A DNA stretch of 64,000 bases. Source: an uncultured Muribaculaceae bacterium. GTDB lineage: Bacteria > Bacteroidota > Bacteroidia > Bacteroidales > Muribaculaceae. The stretch covers positions 32,103 through 96,102 of the forward strand of contig CALUMG010000011.1 of NCBI GenBank assembly GCA_944321705.1, in the 5' to 3' direction. Below, in pieces: positions 55,450 through 64,000 of this stretch. The translations under genes and the position numbers were made by a program. Under the pieces are notes generated by a model. It worked only from the letters and a program-made list of their open reading frames with translations, was not told where the DNA came from and did no database searches. The stretch's first letter is position 1. Each line of letters starts with the position of its first letter.

Positions 55450-56130
55450 ATGGCACAAAAAAGCAATATATTGGTTGTAGATGACGAAGATACCATTTGT
55501 GAAGTATTAAAATTAAATCTTGAATTGGCTGGGTATAATGTAGATACGGCGAATTCGGCCGAAGCCGCCATGAAAATGCAGCTTTCAGACTATGATTTGT
55601 TCATCATCGATGTGATGATGGGTGAAATGAATGGATTTGATTTTGCCTCAAAGATTCGTTCAACCGAAGCATTGAAAGATGTGCCAATTATAATTTGTAC
55701 AGCCAAGGATAGCGAGGATGATCTTATAGACGGATTCAGCCGGGGAGTAGACGATTACATAAAAAAACCGTTTTCGATAAGAGAATTGATTGCAAGGATA
55801 AAAAGTCTGCTTCGCAGGACAAAATTTGAATCCAATGAAGTTTTCCTTACTTATCAAACCCTCATGGTGGATATTGAGAAGAAATCTTGCTCGATAGACG
55901 GAGAAGAAGTTTTGTTGACAAAAAAGGAATTTGAAATATTAAAATTGTTTTTACAAAACCGAGGCCGTATTTTCTCAAGGGAAGAAATCCTTGACAAAGT
56001 GTGGGAAAATGATGTCTTGGTTATAGATAGGACAATAGATGTAAACATAAATCGACTTAGAAAGAAACTTAAACAATACGGAAACAACATAATTACGAAA
56101 CTTGGGTACGGATATGGCTTCAAAGATTAA
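55450..56130 (+). CDS. OmpR/PhoB-family response regulator
   Basis: A 226-residue regulator. The receiver domain (1-120) has acidic residues DDED at 11-14, phospho-acceptor Asp54 in FIIDVMMGEM, and the conserved Lys in IKKPFSIREL. The C-terminal winged-helix domain (about 130-226) contains LLTKKEFEILKLFLQNRGRI and DRTIDVNINRLRKKL. It is translationally coupled to the histidine kinase gene, which starts 17 bases before its stop. The phosphate transporter downstream suggests, but does not prove, a PhoB-like role. Confidence 0.95.
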   Translation: MAQKSNILVVDDEDTICEVLKLNLELAGYNVDTANSAEAAMKMQLSDYDLFIIDVMMGEMNGFDFASKIRSTEALKDVPIIICTAKDSEDDLIDGFSRGVDDYIKKPFSIRELIARIKSLLRRTKFESNEVFLTYQTLMVDIEKKSCSIDGEEVLLTKKEFEILKLFLQNRGRIFSREEILDKVWENDVLVIDRTIDVNINRLRKKLKQYGNNIITKLGYGYGFKD

Positions 56131-57556
56131 ATTTAATTACCAGACGCGGCTTTTTTTCTTGGTTGTTGTCTTTACATGTATATTGACATTTGCATTTTTT
56201 ATGCTTCAATATACTCGAGAGAAAGAGTTTAAAGTGGAGACGCTCAACGCTAATTTGCAAATGCTTAATTTGCGCATATTGAATGAAATAGAGCGAAACG
56301 ACAACAAAGTTGACAAAAGATATATCGATAAGGTGTCGCATGAAGATTCGGTGCGCATAACGGTGATAGACTTTAATGGGAACGTGTTGTTTGACAATTC
56401 TCATGATGGTGAGATGGAAAATCACATCGGTCGCATGGAAATACAAGGAGCCTTGGACAATGGAAGTGGTTATACTATAATAAGGAAATCCGAGACAAAT
56501 TCCACCGAGTATTTTTATTCAGCGACTCGCGGTGATTCTCTCGTGGTGAGGTCGGCATTGCCTTATAATGAATCTCTGACAGCTTATTTCAGGATTGATT
56601 CCATCTATATGTGGATTATCGTGATAATAGCCGTGATAGTGAATGTAGTAGCCTATTTTGCAACAAAGCGTCTTGGGCAAAGCGTTCAGAATTTGAGCGA
56701 TTTTGCGTCGCAAGCTGAATCGGGTAACATTTTGACTTATGACACATCGAGTTTCCCACCAGATGAGCTTGGTGAGATCTCGAAACAGATCATAGGATTG
56801 TATAAGAAATTGAATCAAGCAAAAGAAGAGCGAGATGCAAACATGCGCAATGCCATGTTTGAAGAACGCGAAAAAGTGCGCATAAAACATCAACTAACGA
56901 GCAACATAAATCATGAAATAAAAACACCGGTACATGCAATTCAAGCATGTTTGGAAACAATTGTGAACAACAAGGAACATTTTGACAAAGAAGCAATTTT
57001 GTCATTGATAGACAAGGCCTATCAAAATGTTCAACGCTTGTGCTCATTGTTACATGACATATCTGTGATAACAAGAATAACAGAGGCCGGCGACCAAATA
57101 AAGAAAACGCAAGTCAACGTAAGTGAAGTGATAGGTAGCGTAGCCGATGATGTAGTATTGTTTCCACCTGAAAAACAAATGCGTATTAACATAAAAGTGC
57201 CCGATAATGTTATCGTCGTCGGGAATGAAACACTTATTGACGCGATATTCCATAACTTGGTTACAAATTCATTGTCTTATTCTGGTGGACGTGATATTTT
57301 CATAGAACTGGTTGAAGAAACGGCAGAATACTATAAGTTTAAATTTTCTGACAACGGAGTTGGAGTTGCAGAGGAACATTTAAATCGATTGTTTGAACGG
57401 TTTTATCGTGTCGATGAAGGTCGTTCAAGGAAACTTGGAGGTACAGGATTAGGCTTGTCGATAGTTAAGAATGCCGTCTTGTTCCATCAAGGAAACATCA
57501 GTGTGCGCAATATTCCTACGGGAGGTTTGGAATTTACATTTACCCTACATAAATAA
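56114..57556 (+). CDS. Sensor histidine kinase
   Basis: A 480-residue membrane kinase from the ATG at 56114 (an upstream TTG in frame is less likely). Two membrane helices (FFLVVVFTCILTFAFFMLQY; MWIIVIIAVIVNVVAYF) enclose a periplasmic sensor of about 130 residues. A HAMP-like linker and the dimerisation domain with His267 in INHEIKTPVHAIQ follow. The ATPase domain has the N box (FHNLVTNSLSYSGG), G1 (FSDNGVGVAEEHL), F box and G2 (KLGGTGLGLSIVKNAV). It pairs with the overlapping response regulator. Confidence 0.95.
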   Translation: MASKIKFNYQTRLFFLVVVFTCILTFAFFMLQYTREKEFKVETLNANLQMLNLRILNEIERNDNKVDKRYIDKVSHEDSVRITVIDFNGNVLFDNSHDGEMENHIGRMEIQGALDNGSGYTIIRKSETNSTEYFYSATRGDSLVVRSALPYNESLTAYFRIDSIYMWIIVIIAVIVNVVAYFATKRLGQSVQNLSDFASQAESGNILTYDTSSFPPDELGEISKQIIGLYKKLNQAKEERDANMRNAMFEEREKVRIKHQLTSNINHEIKTPVHAIQACLETIVNNKEHFDKEAILSLIDKAYQNVQRLCSLLHDISVITRITEAGDQIKKTQVNVSEVIGSVADDVVLFPPEKQMRINIKVPDNVIVVGNETLIDAIFHNLVTNSLSYSGGRDIFIELVEETAEYYKFKFSDNGVGVAEEHLNRLFERFYRVDEGRSRKLGGTGLGLSIVKNAVLFHQGNISVRNIPTGGLEFTFTLHK

Positions 57557-57582
57557 GTAACAAATACACATATTGAAATATT

Positions 57583-59847
57583 ATGAGTCCTATTTTTACA
57601 GTTATCATCATTATTTTGGCTATACTGGCAGTATTGGATTTGATTGTCGGTGTTTCTAATGATGCTGTCAATTTCCTTAATTCAGCATTGGGAGCGAAAG
57701 TCGCTCCTATGAAAGTCATTTTGACTGTGGCATCTGTCGGTATATTAATAGGTGTCATAACATCCAATGGCATGATGGAAGTTGCTCGTAACGGCGTGAT
57801 GCATCCGGGAATGTTCACTTTTTCCGAAATCATGATTTTGTTTGTCGGTGTGATGCTTACCGATGTATTGCTCTTGAATACCTTTAATTCATTAGGTCTG
57901 CCGACGTCAACCACCGTGTCGCTTGTGTCTGAATTACTCGGTAGCGCGGTGGCAGTGGCATGCTTCAAGATAATGGCTGATGAGAATCAGACAATTGCCA
58001 ACCTTGGCGATTATATCAACAGTGGACAGGCATTGGTAATTATCACAGGTATTCTCTCGTCTGTTCTTATTTCTTTTGTCGTTGGAGCTTTATTGATGTA
58101 TTTCTCTCGAATCATTTTTACATTCCGCTATGCTAAAGCACTCAAGCGATATGGCGCTGTGTGGTGTGGAGTATCGATAGTGGGAATTTTGTATTTTGCC
58201 ATATTCAAGGGCATGAAGAGTTCGGGGTTGTTCTCAAAAGAAATACTGGATTTTATAAATGATCACATATTCATTACGTTGTTTATAGCCTGGGTAATTT
58301 CTTCGTTAATACTGTGGCTTTTGCAAAAGGCAAAAGTAAACATATTGAAGATAACCATTCTTGCCGGAACTTTTGCTTTGGCATTGGCATTTGCCGGTAA
58401 CGACCTTGTGAATTTCATCGGTGTGCCTATTGCCGGCTTTGATTCCTATATGTTGGCGTTGAACAGTGGAAATGAGCAAATGTTGATGTCGCAACTCGCT
58501 GAGCCGGCTTATGTAAATGTATGGATATTGATTGGTGCAGGATTGGTCATGATTGTGACATTGTTCTTTTCACGCAGTGCGATGAAAGTTGCTGCAACAC
58601 AATTAAATTTGTCATCTCAACATGCTGAAGATGAACGTTTCGGGTCGTCGGCAGCGTCGCGTTCGTTGGTTCGCATGGCATTGGCTGCCAACAACATGTA
58701 TAAGAATTTATTACCCAAAAAACTCATTGACAAGATAAACACTCGTTTTGAGCCTCTTCCTGAGGAAGAACGTGGCGACATTGCATACGACCACATCCGT
58801 GCAGTTGTAAATTTGGCTGCTGCTGCAATATTGATATGTATAGGAACATCCTATAAGTTGCCGCTGTCTACTACCTATGTGGTGTTTATGGTCGCAATGG
58901 GATCTTCGCTTGTTGACCGGGCATGGGGACGTGATAGCGCAGTATATCGCATAACAGGTGTGATGGTAGTTATTTCGGGATGGTTCTTGACCGCAGTTAT
59001 AGGATTTACAGCATCTTTCTTGGTATGTATGTTCTTGATGTGGGGTGGATGGGTGTCTTTGATTATCGTGCTTATTCTCTGTGGATATGCATTGTGTCAT
59101 AATTTGATATTCAAATCAAAAAAGAAAGACGACGAAGAAGTGACTGCACCAATTCTCATTAACGAGGATGCTGAAGCCGAAGATGTGTTGTATTCTTGTA
59201 CAAATACCGTATGCAAGACAATGGAAGATGTGTCTTCAATTTATAATCACATGCTTGTTGCATTGTACACGGAAAATCGAAAGGTGTTGAAAGAAACTGT
59301 TGCACAGTCGGAGATAATGTATAAGGAAGCCAACAAACGCAAATATAATATGTCATCCACATTGAAACTATTGCAGGAAAGAAATGTTGAAACCGGATAT
59401 TTCTATGTGCAGGTTGTGGATTATCTTTGTGAAGTATCAAAGGCATTGCTGCATTGCACGCGTCCGGCCTACGAGCATATAAATAACAATCATAAGAGCT
59501 TGTCTGAGAGTCAGATAATGGATTTGAAGGTTATTAATGACGAGGTTGACAATATTTTTGATAAAATCAACAAGATGCTTCGAGAAAAAGATTTCTCGGG
59601 TATTAATGATGTCATGCTAATGCGCGATGCTTTGTTTACAACCATAGCCGACAGCGTCAAGAATCAGATAAGGAGACTTAAGAATCAGGAAATGAGCACA
59701 AGGGCAAGTGAATTGTACTTGAATATATTGAATGAAACTAAAAATATGGTGCTTCAATCAAGGAATTTGCTTAAGTCTCAGGCTTATTTCTTGAACAAAC
59801 TTAGCGTACCGGAAGATGGAGTTCCTGAAGTGAAAATTGAATCATAA
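57583..59847 (+). CDS. PiT-family inorganic phosphate transporter with C-terminal PhoU-like domain
   Basis: A 754-residue protein. The first about 510 residues form a PiT transporter with its two signature repeats, GVSNDAVNFLNSALGAKVAP near residue 23 and ALAFAGNDLVNFIGVPIAG near 267, and GLPTSTTVSLVSELLG and YKLPLSTTYVVFMVAMGSS. PiT proteins import phosphate (or metal-phosphate) by ion symport. After about residue 530 it continues with a soluble all-helical region (VCKTMEDVSSIYNHMLVALY onward) resembling PhoU, the phosphate-signalling regulator. The gene starts 26 bases after the histidine kinase. Confidence 0.93.
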   Translation: MSPIFTVIIIILAILAVLDLIVGVSNDAVNFLNSALGAKVAPMKVILTVASVGILIGVITSNGMMEVARNGVMHPGMFTFSEIMILFVGVMLTDVLLLNTFNSLGLPTSTTVSLVSELLGSAVAVACFKIMADENQTIANLGDYINSGQALVIITGILSSVLISFVVGALLMYFSRIIFTFRYAKALKRYGAVWCGVSIVGILYFAIFKGMKSSGLFSKEILDFINDHIFITLFIAWVISSLILWLLQKAKVNILKITILAGTFALALAFAGNDLVNFIGVPIAGFDSYMLALNSGNEQMLMSQLAEPAYVNVWILIGAGLVMIVTLFFSRSAMKVAATQLNLSSQHAEDERFGSSAASRSLVRMALAANNMYKNLLPKKLIDKINTRFEPLPEEERGDIAYDHIRAVVNLAAAAILICIGTSYKLPLSTTYVVFMVAMGSSLVDRAWGRDSAVYRITGVMVVISGWFLTAVIGFTASFLVCMFLMWGGWVSLIIVLILCGYALCHNLIFKSKKKDDEEVTAPILINEDAEAEDVLYSCTNTVCKTMEDVSSIYNHMLVALYTENRKVLKETVAQSEIMYKEANKRKYNMSSTLKLLQERNVETGYFYVQVVDYLCEVSKALLHCTRPAYEHINNNHKSLSESQIMDLKVINDEVDNIFDKINKMLREKDFSGINDVMLMRDALFTTIADSVKNQIRRLKNQEMSTRASELYLNILNETKNMVLQSRNLLKSQAYFLNKLSVPEDGVPEVKIES

Positions 59848-59866
59848 TTAATAATTGAATATTTAG

Positions 59867-59902
59867 CGGGATTGCAACGTGAAATTTGCAATCCCGTTTT
59901 TT
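59867..59902 (+). terminator. Terminator of the phosphate transporter gene
   Basis: CGGGATTGCAA (59867-59877) pairs with TTGCAATCCCG (59886-59896), 8-nt loop, then six T. A strong intrinsic terminator 20 bases after the stop. Confidence 0.92.
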
Positions 59903-59990
59903 GTTTATAATCGTATGAGCGATTGTTTTCATTGTAAAGCTGTTTTTGATATTCTTGCTTGTCGCTGTGTTTCGTTTCATTTTATTGTGT

Positions 59991-59998
59991 TATATTTG
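59991..59998 (+). promoter_or_regulatory. Probable -7 element of the DUF1599 operon
   Basis: TATATTTG 24 bases before the ATG at 60022. The best -33 is a weak TTTC (59970-59973) with a 17-base spacer. Its position rules out upstream in-frame starts. Confidence 0.5.
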
Positions 59999-60021
59999 TG
60001 TCAGAAAGATTTTTTTGTCTT

Positions 60022-60570
60022 ATGAGTGATACGAAAGCACAATTTGAGCATGTGATAGGGATATGTCGAGAGTTATTTGTCAAGAAATTGCATGATTATG
60101 GCGCATCATGGCGCATCATGCGTCCTGAATCGATAACCGACCAAATATTCATAAAAGCTAAACGAATAAGGAATCTCGAGATAAAAAAAGTTTCGCAAGT
60201 GGGTGAAGGGGTGTATCCCGAATTCATAGGAATCGTTAACTATGGCATAATAGGACTTATTCAAATAGGTTGCGGATATTCGCATTGTGTAGATATAAGC
60301 AATGAGTCGGCGATAGAATTGTATGACAAATATATGAAGCAGACCAAAGAATTAATGTATGCTAAAAATGCCGACTATGATGAGGCGTGGCGCGACATGC
60401 GCATACATTCTTATACTGATTTGATTCTTACGAAAATACAAAGGACCAAGCAGATAGAAGACAATAATGGAGAAACTATCGTGTCGGAAGGAATTGATGC
60501 CAATTATATGGACATGGTGAATTATGCATTGTTTGCATTGATAAAATTGGAATATGGCGAAAAATGTTGA
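60022..60570 (+). CDS. DUF1599-domain protein with internal duplication
   Basis: A 182-residue cytoplasmic protein. The ATG at 60022 is chosen since the -7 box lies between it and the earlier in-frame start. Two related halves are visible: residues about 15-90 (KLHDYGASWRIMRPESITDQ, FIKAKRIRNLE, FIGIVNYGIIGLIQIG) and about 105-180 (NADYDEAWRDMRIHSYTDLI, KIQRTKQIED, YMDMVNYALFALIKLE). This is the DUF1599 arrangement. The family has been linked to nucleotide modification in comparative work as far as I recall; no activity can be assigned from this window. The DoxX gene overlaps its end by 17 bases. Confidence 0.85.
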   Translation: MSDTKAQFEHVIGICRELFVKKLHDYGASWRIMRPESITDQIFIKAKRIRNLEIKKVSQVGEGVYPEFIGIVNYGIIGLIQIGCGYSHCVDISNESAIELYDKYMKQTKELMYAKNADYDEAWRDMRIHSYTDLILTKIQRTKQIEDNNGETIVSEGIDANYMDMVNYALFALIKLEYGEKC

Positions 60571-61858
60571 GCAGACGGAATGTCGCAAAGTCAAATGGAG
60601 CATATGGATTGTTTGGCTGTTGCGTGTGGTCGTTGGCGGCACATTCATTTTTTCTGGTTTTGTCAAAGCTGTAGATCCTTGGGTGAGTATTTATAAGTTT
60701 GGAGAATATTTTGTCTCGTTTGGCTTGCATGGCTTTGATAGTTTGCTGCTGTTCATGGCGGTATTTGTGGCCGTGATAGAATTTACGCTTGGTGTTTTTT
60801 TGTTTTTGGGAATATATAGGAAGGTCGCTCCAATTGCGACACTTGCGATGATGTTGGTAATGTTGCCATTGACATTGTTTATTGCCTTGACAAACAATGT
60901 CGCCGATTGCGGTTGTTTTGGTGATGTTGTCGTAATAAGTAATTGGGCTTCGTTCGGGAAAAATGTTATTATAACTGCCGCGCTGTGTTATTTATTAAAA
61001 TACAACAGTCGGGTAAAGAATATCTATGGTTTTGCCGTGCAATGGATGGTGGCAATGGCATCGGTCGCTTATGTCTTGGCAATAGCAATGGCCGGATATT
61101 TTTATCAGCCGTTGATTGATTTTCGCCCGTTCCCTGTCGGAACAAAGATTTCCTGTGATGAAAGTGGTAACGGAGATGCTGACATGAGTGGCAATTACGG
61201 GTTCATATATGAAAAAAATGGCATACAACATGAATTCTCGTTAGATAGCCTCCCTGATGAATCTTGGACATTTGTTGAAAGAAAGGAATTGCTTCCTGAA
61301 TTGTCAAATGTCGAAAAGACCGGTTACATGCGTTCTGTTTCCGTATTAGGAGATAATTATGAAAATGCAGACAGTGTCATTTTGAACAATGGAGAGCAGG
61401 TGTTGTTTTTGTTCCCTGATTTGAATGATGTTGTAATATCGTTTACTTATCTTATCAATGAGCTTTATGACTTTTGCCAAGCACATGGAATAGACGTAAT
61501 AGGTTTGACATCGGGCAATCACGACGCCATACAAGAATGGAATGACTTGTCAATGGCATCCTACAAAATGTATCGTATGGACGATAGCGAGCTTAAAATG
61601 CTTGCAAGGGGGAATCCTGCCGCAGTGTATTTGCGTGATGGCATTATAGTGTGGAAGCGCACGCTTCAATCAATTTCAATAGAGAAAGTGTCGACTGCCG
61701 ACAGCATGGACGACCTTACGTCGGATTTCGACCCTAAACGTTGGCTTTATTTGTTCACGACAATATATGGTGCATTCCTGCTTTTTATATTAATAATAAA
61801 CAGGACGCATATAATTGTGAAATTTAGTTGGAGACGAGTGAAGAATAAATCAAAATAA
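60554..61858 (+). CDS. DoxX-like membrane protein, BT_3928 family
   Basis: A 434-residue protein with an N-terminal DoxX/MauE-like membrane domain of four or more helices (LLRVVVGGTFIFSGFVKAVD, ADCGCFGDVVVISNWASFGK with a conserved CGCFG cysteine pair). A periplasmic part follows (about 190-400) and a C-terminal membrane helix (YLFTTIYGAFLLFILIIN). The CGC pair in DoxX/MauE proteins is tied to thiol-redox roles. The family is conserved in Bacteroidales; its function is not established to my knowledge. It overlaps the DUF1599 gene and is followed by tpiA. Confidence 0.85.
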   Translation: MAKNVEQTECRKVKWSIWIVWLLRVVVGGTFIFSGFVKAVDPWVSIYKFGEYFVSFGLHGFDSLLLFMAVFVAVIEFTLGVFLFLGIYRKVAPIATLAMMLVMLPLTLFIALTNNVADCGCFGDVVVISNWASFGKNVIITAALCYLLKYNSRVKNIYGFAVQWMVAMASVAYVLAIAMAGYFYQPLIDFRPFPVGTKISCDESGNGDADMSGNYGFIYEKNGIQHEFSLDSLPDESWTFVERKELLPELSNVEKTGYMRSVSVLGDNYENADSVILNNGEQVLFLFPDLNDVVISFTYLINELYDFCQAHGIDVIGLTSGNHDAIQEWNDLSMASYKMYRMDDSELKMLARGNPAAVYLRDGIIVWKRTLQSISIEKVSTADSMDDLTSDFDPKRWLYLFTTIYGAFLLFILIINRTHIIVKFSWRRVKNKSK

Positions 61859-61922
61859 AGCCGTAAATTTGCAATCGGGAAATCGTGAAATTATATAATT
61901 CTTTAACTATATACTTACAAAT

Positions 61923-62675
61923 ATGAGAAAGAATATTGTTGCCGGAAACTGGAAAATGAATACTACCGTTCCGGAAGGAGTTAAATTGGCTTCGGAAGTA
62001 AATGAAGCCTTGAAGACGTTTACTCCTAATTGCGATGTAATTATAGGAGTTCCATTTACTCATCTAACAGCAGTAAAAGCTGTAATTGATGGTGAGAAAC
62101 TTGGATTGAGCGCAGAAAACTGTGCCGATAAGAAGAGCGGAGCTTATACAGGAGAAGTTTCGGCTGCCATGGTAGCTTCAACAGGAGCAAATTATGTAAT
62201 TCTCGGTCACTCGGAACGCCGTGCATATTATCATGAAACAGTTGAAATCCTTGCCGAGAAAGTTAAATTGGCTTTGGAAAACGGCTTGAAGGTTATTTTC
62301 TGCATAGGGGAGGTTCTTGAAGAACGTGAAGCTAATAAGCAAAATGAAGTTGTTGAAGCTCAACTTGCTTCTGTATTTGATTTATCTGCGGAGCAATTTG
62401 GAAATATCATATTGGCCTATGAACCAGTATGGGCTATTGGTACAGGCAAGACTGCAACTGCCGATCAAGCAGAAGAAATTCATGCGTTCATTCGCAGCTT
62501 GATTGAAAAGAAGTATGGCAAGCAAGTTGCTGAAGATACTACGATTCTTTATGGTGGTAGCTGTAAGCCGACTAATGCAAAAGAATTGTTTGCAAAGCCT
62601 GACGTAGACGGCGGACTTATTGGCGGTGCTGCACTTGCTGCAGATTCGTTCATGGGTATTGTAAAAGCATTTTAA
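61923..62675 (+). CDS. tpiA: Triose-phosphate isomerase
   Basis: A 250-residue TIM barrel. The substrate-binding GNWKMN (with the catalytic Lys), catalytic His in [10 protein letters not shown], and catalytic Glu in [15 protein letters not shown] are all present. The C-terminal phosphate-binding ILYGGSCKP and GGLIGGAAL complete it. It interconverts dihydroxyacetone phosphate and glyceraldehyde-3-phosphate in glycolysis. Confidence 0.98.
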   Translation: MRKNIVAGNWKMNTTVPEGVKLASEVNEALKTFTPNCDVIIGVPFTHLTAVKAVIDGEKLGLSAENCADKKSGAYTGEVSAAMVASTGANYVILGHSERRAYYHETVEILAEKVKLALENGLKVIFCIGEVLEEREANKQNEVVEAQLASVFDLSAEQFGNIILAYEPVWAIGTGKTATADQAEEIHAFIRSLIEKKYGKQVAEDTTILYGGSCKPTNAKELFAKPDVDGGLIGGAALAADSFMGIVKAF

Positions 62676-62688
62676 ATATAAATAACAC

Positions 62689-62723
62689 AAGATGTACCGC
62701 TATGTATTGTAGCGGTACATCTT
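62689..62723 (+). terminator. Terminator of tpiA
   Basis: A perfect 14-bp stem (62689-62702 with 62710-62723) with a 7-nt loop and a T-rich tail, 13 bases after the stop. Confidence 0.9.
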
Positions 62724-62752
62724 TCATTTTTTTCTTATAAAACTGAGACCTG

Positions 62753-63244
62753 ATGTTGAAACATTTTTTCCGATATTTGATGGCGACCACAGTATTATTG
62801 CTCATGGCTCCAATCTTGGGCATGGCTGATGGTAATTCGACTATTGTGGAATATTTGGAACAAAAGTCGGATGGCAATGTTACCGTGGTTCAACCAATGG
62901 AGTTAAATGAAAGGTTGAAACCTGAAAATGGTGATACGACTAATGTCGGAATGAAGCATTTTGTTTCAAAAGAGCTTGTCGGCTACAGGATACAGGTCTT
63001 TTCGGATAAAAATCAACGTACTGCCAAGAATGAAGCTTTATCCAAAGAACGCAGCATAAAAGAATCTTTTCCCGAATTAGGGACATATATCACATATAAT
63101 GCTCCTTCGTGGAGGTTGAGGGTAGGAGATTTCCGCACTCGTGAGGAAGCGGCTGCTGTGTTGGATATATTAAAAGAAGCTTTCCCTGGTTATGCCAGTG
63201 AAATGATTGTGGTAGTTGATAGGATTAATGCTTCTGCACTATGA
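62753..63244 (+). CDS. SPOR-domain protein
   Basis: A 163-residue exported protein with a signal peptide ([19 protein letters not shown]) and a C-terminal SPOR domain (about 80-155; [38 protein letters not shown]). SPOR domains bind septal peptidoglycan stripped of stem peptides, so a periplasmic role in division or wall handling is likely. The folE ATG overlaps its stop by 4 bases. Confidence 0.9.
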   Translation: MLKHFFRYLMATTVLLLMAPILGMADGNSTIVEYLEQKSDGNVTVVQPMELNERLKPENGDTTNVGMKHFVSKELVGYRIQVFSDKNQRTAKNEALSKERSIKESFPELGTYITYNAPSWRLRVGDFRTREEAAAVLDILKEAFPGYASEMIVVVDRINASAL

Positions 63245-63816
63245 TTTTAAATAAATACGACGAGGAGAAAGTTGAAGAAATTGCTGAACATTATCGCAAG
63301 ATAATAGAATTACTTGGGGAAAATCCGAATCGAGAAGGTTTGAAAAAAACGCCATACAGGGCTGCGAAAGCTATTATGGACCTTACTCGTGGCTATGCCG
63401 AGGATGCTGAAAAAATTATCAAATCTGCTATTTTTGAACATTCGGGGTCGAGGATTGTCACAGTAAAGGATATTGAATTCTATTCACTTTGTGAACATCA
63501 CATACTTCCTTTTTTTGGCAAAATATCGATAGGCTATATTCCTGATGGCAAAATTGTCGGACTTAGCAAGATTGCGCGTATTGTAGATACTTATGCTCAC
63601 AGGCTTCAAGTGCAAGAACGCTTGACAGCCGAAATTTGCAGCGTGTTGACAAATGTGTTGTCGGCAAAAGGGGTTATAGTCGTTTGCGAGGCCGGTCACA
63701 TGTGCATGAAAATGCGAGGCGTTGAAAAACAGGAAAGTACGACTGTGACCATGGAGTATAGTGGAGCTTTTGCCGATGCAGCATTGCGTAGCGAATTCAT
63801 CATGTCGTTGAAATAA
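63241..63816 (+). CDS. folE: GTP cyclohydrolase I
   Basis: A 191-residue type I enzyme. [20 protein letters not shown] and the zinc site [20 protein letters not shown], together with [20 protein letters not shown] and the Cys in [15 protein letters not shown], are diagnostic. It converts GTP to dihydroneopterin triphosphate, the first step of folate synthesis. It is translationally coupled to the SPOR gene (ATGA overlap). Confidence 0.97.
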   Translation: MILNKYDEEKVEEIAEHYRKIIELLGENPNREGLKKTPYRAAKAIMDLTRGYAEDAEKIIKSAIFEHSGSRIVTVKDIEFYSLCEHHILPFFGKISIGYIPDGKIVGLSKIARIVDTYAHRLQVQERLTAEICSVLTNVLSAKGVIVVCEAGHMCMKMRGVEKQESTTVTMEYSGAFADAALRSEFIMSLK

Positions 63817-63838
63817 TCTGAAAAAAAGTGTCTGTAAA

Positions 63839-63870
63839 TTTGGAAAAATGACGAGCGTGATATAACTTTG
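63839..63870 (+). promoter_or_regulatory. Bacteroidetes-type promoter of tRNA-Gly(GCC)
   Basis: TTTG (63839-63842), 20 bases, then TAACTTTG (63863-63870), 53 bases before the tRNA. Confidence 0.85.
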
Positions 63871-63923
63871 CACACGCAAAAACGAAATAACTTACCGATA
63901 GAGATCGGAAGATAATAAAAGAT

Positions 63924-63996
<73 letters not shown>

Positions 63997-64000
63997 CGAA

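Overview
The window reads as a chromosomal segment from a Bacteroidales bacterium, possibly a Muribaculaceae/Porphyromonadaceae-like gut member. The family is an inference; the order is better supported. Evidence for the order: type III glutamine synthetase, DUF4827 and DUF4293 proteins, a BT_3928-type DoxX protein, a purH-mreBCD-PBP2-rodA cluster, lipoproteins with short lipoboxes, and promoters of the Bacteroidetes form (TTTG, about 19-20 bases, then TAnnTTTG) in front of all four tRNA genes. Composition is moderately AT-rich. I see no insertion sequence, prophage, CRISPR array or conjugative element. This is mostly core genome.

Layout. 1-828: 3' part of a TPR gene. 935-7568 (minus): a TetR-led efflux operon (TetR, TolC-type outer membrane factor, HlyD-type adaptor, two ABC ATPases, two ABC-2 permeases), equivalent to enterobacterial cecR-ybhGFSR but with the double ATPase split in two. 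7974-9362: tRNA-Val and a DegT-type sugar aminotransferase. 9663-13002: secreted histidine phosphatase (MINPP-like), a small TPR protein, a DHH phosphoesterase and a DUF4827 lipoprotein. 13041-17481: glmM, then menB-menC-menE of menaquinone synthesis. 17649-18497: tRNA-Arg, a small secreted protein of unknown role, and tRNA-Gly(CCC). 18681-23012 (minus): a large TPR protein and an M3 peptidase. 23309-25164: DUF4293 membrane protein and NhaD Na+/H+ antiporter, behind a structured leader. 25319-28972 (minus): etfB-etfA-acyl-CoA dehydrogenase. 29156-30442 (minus): rarA.

30733-38135 (plus): purH and the cell-elongation genes mreB, mreC, mreD, mrdA (PBP2) and rodA, several with GTG starts and short overlaps. 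38163-43632 (minus): miaA, a DPP4-family peptidase and type III glutamine synthetase. 43951-50143 (minus): a Dabb protein, an ABC-F ATPase, a family 2 glycosyltransferase coupled to a Crp/Fnr regulator, a BASS-type transporter and hisS. 50371-52824: a GH53 endo-galactanase lipoprotein facing an MltF-type lytic transglycosylase. 53100-55120 (minus): cdsA and purM. 55450-59847 (plus): response regulator, histidine kinase and a PiT phosphate transporter with a PhoU-like tail. 60022-63816 (plus): DUF1599 protein, DoxX protein, tpiA, SPOR-domain protein and folE. 63924-63996: tRNA-Gly(GCC).

Functional themes are envelope growth (glmM, Mre/PBP2/RodA, lytic transglycosylase, cdsA), respiration (men genes, ETF), peptide and amino-nitrogen use (M3 and DPP4 peptidases, GSIII), phosphate handling (phytase-like enzyme, PiT-PhoU with a two-component system) and drug or ion efflux. 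No clearly new multi-gene system is visible. The best second-look items are mutually exclusive hairpins ahead of nhaD, overlapping inverted repeats at the glutamine synthetase promoter, the PiT-PhoU fusion beside a two-component pair, the Crp/Fnr-glycosyltransferase pair, and the duplicated DUF1599 domain.
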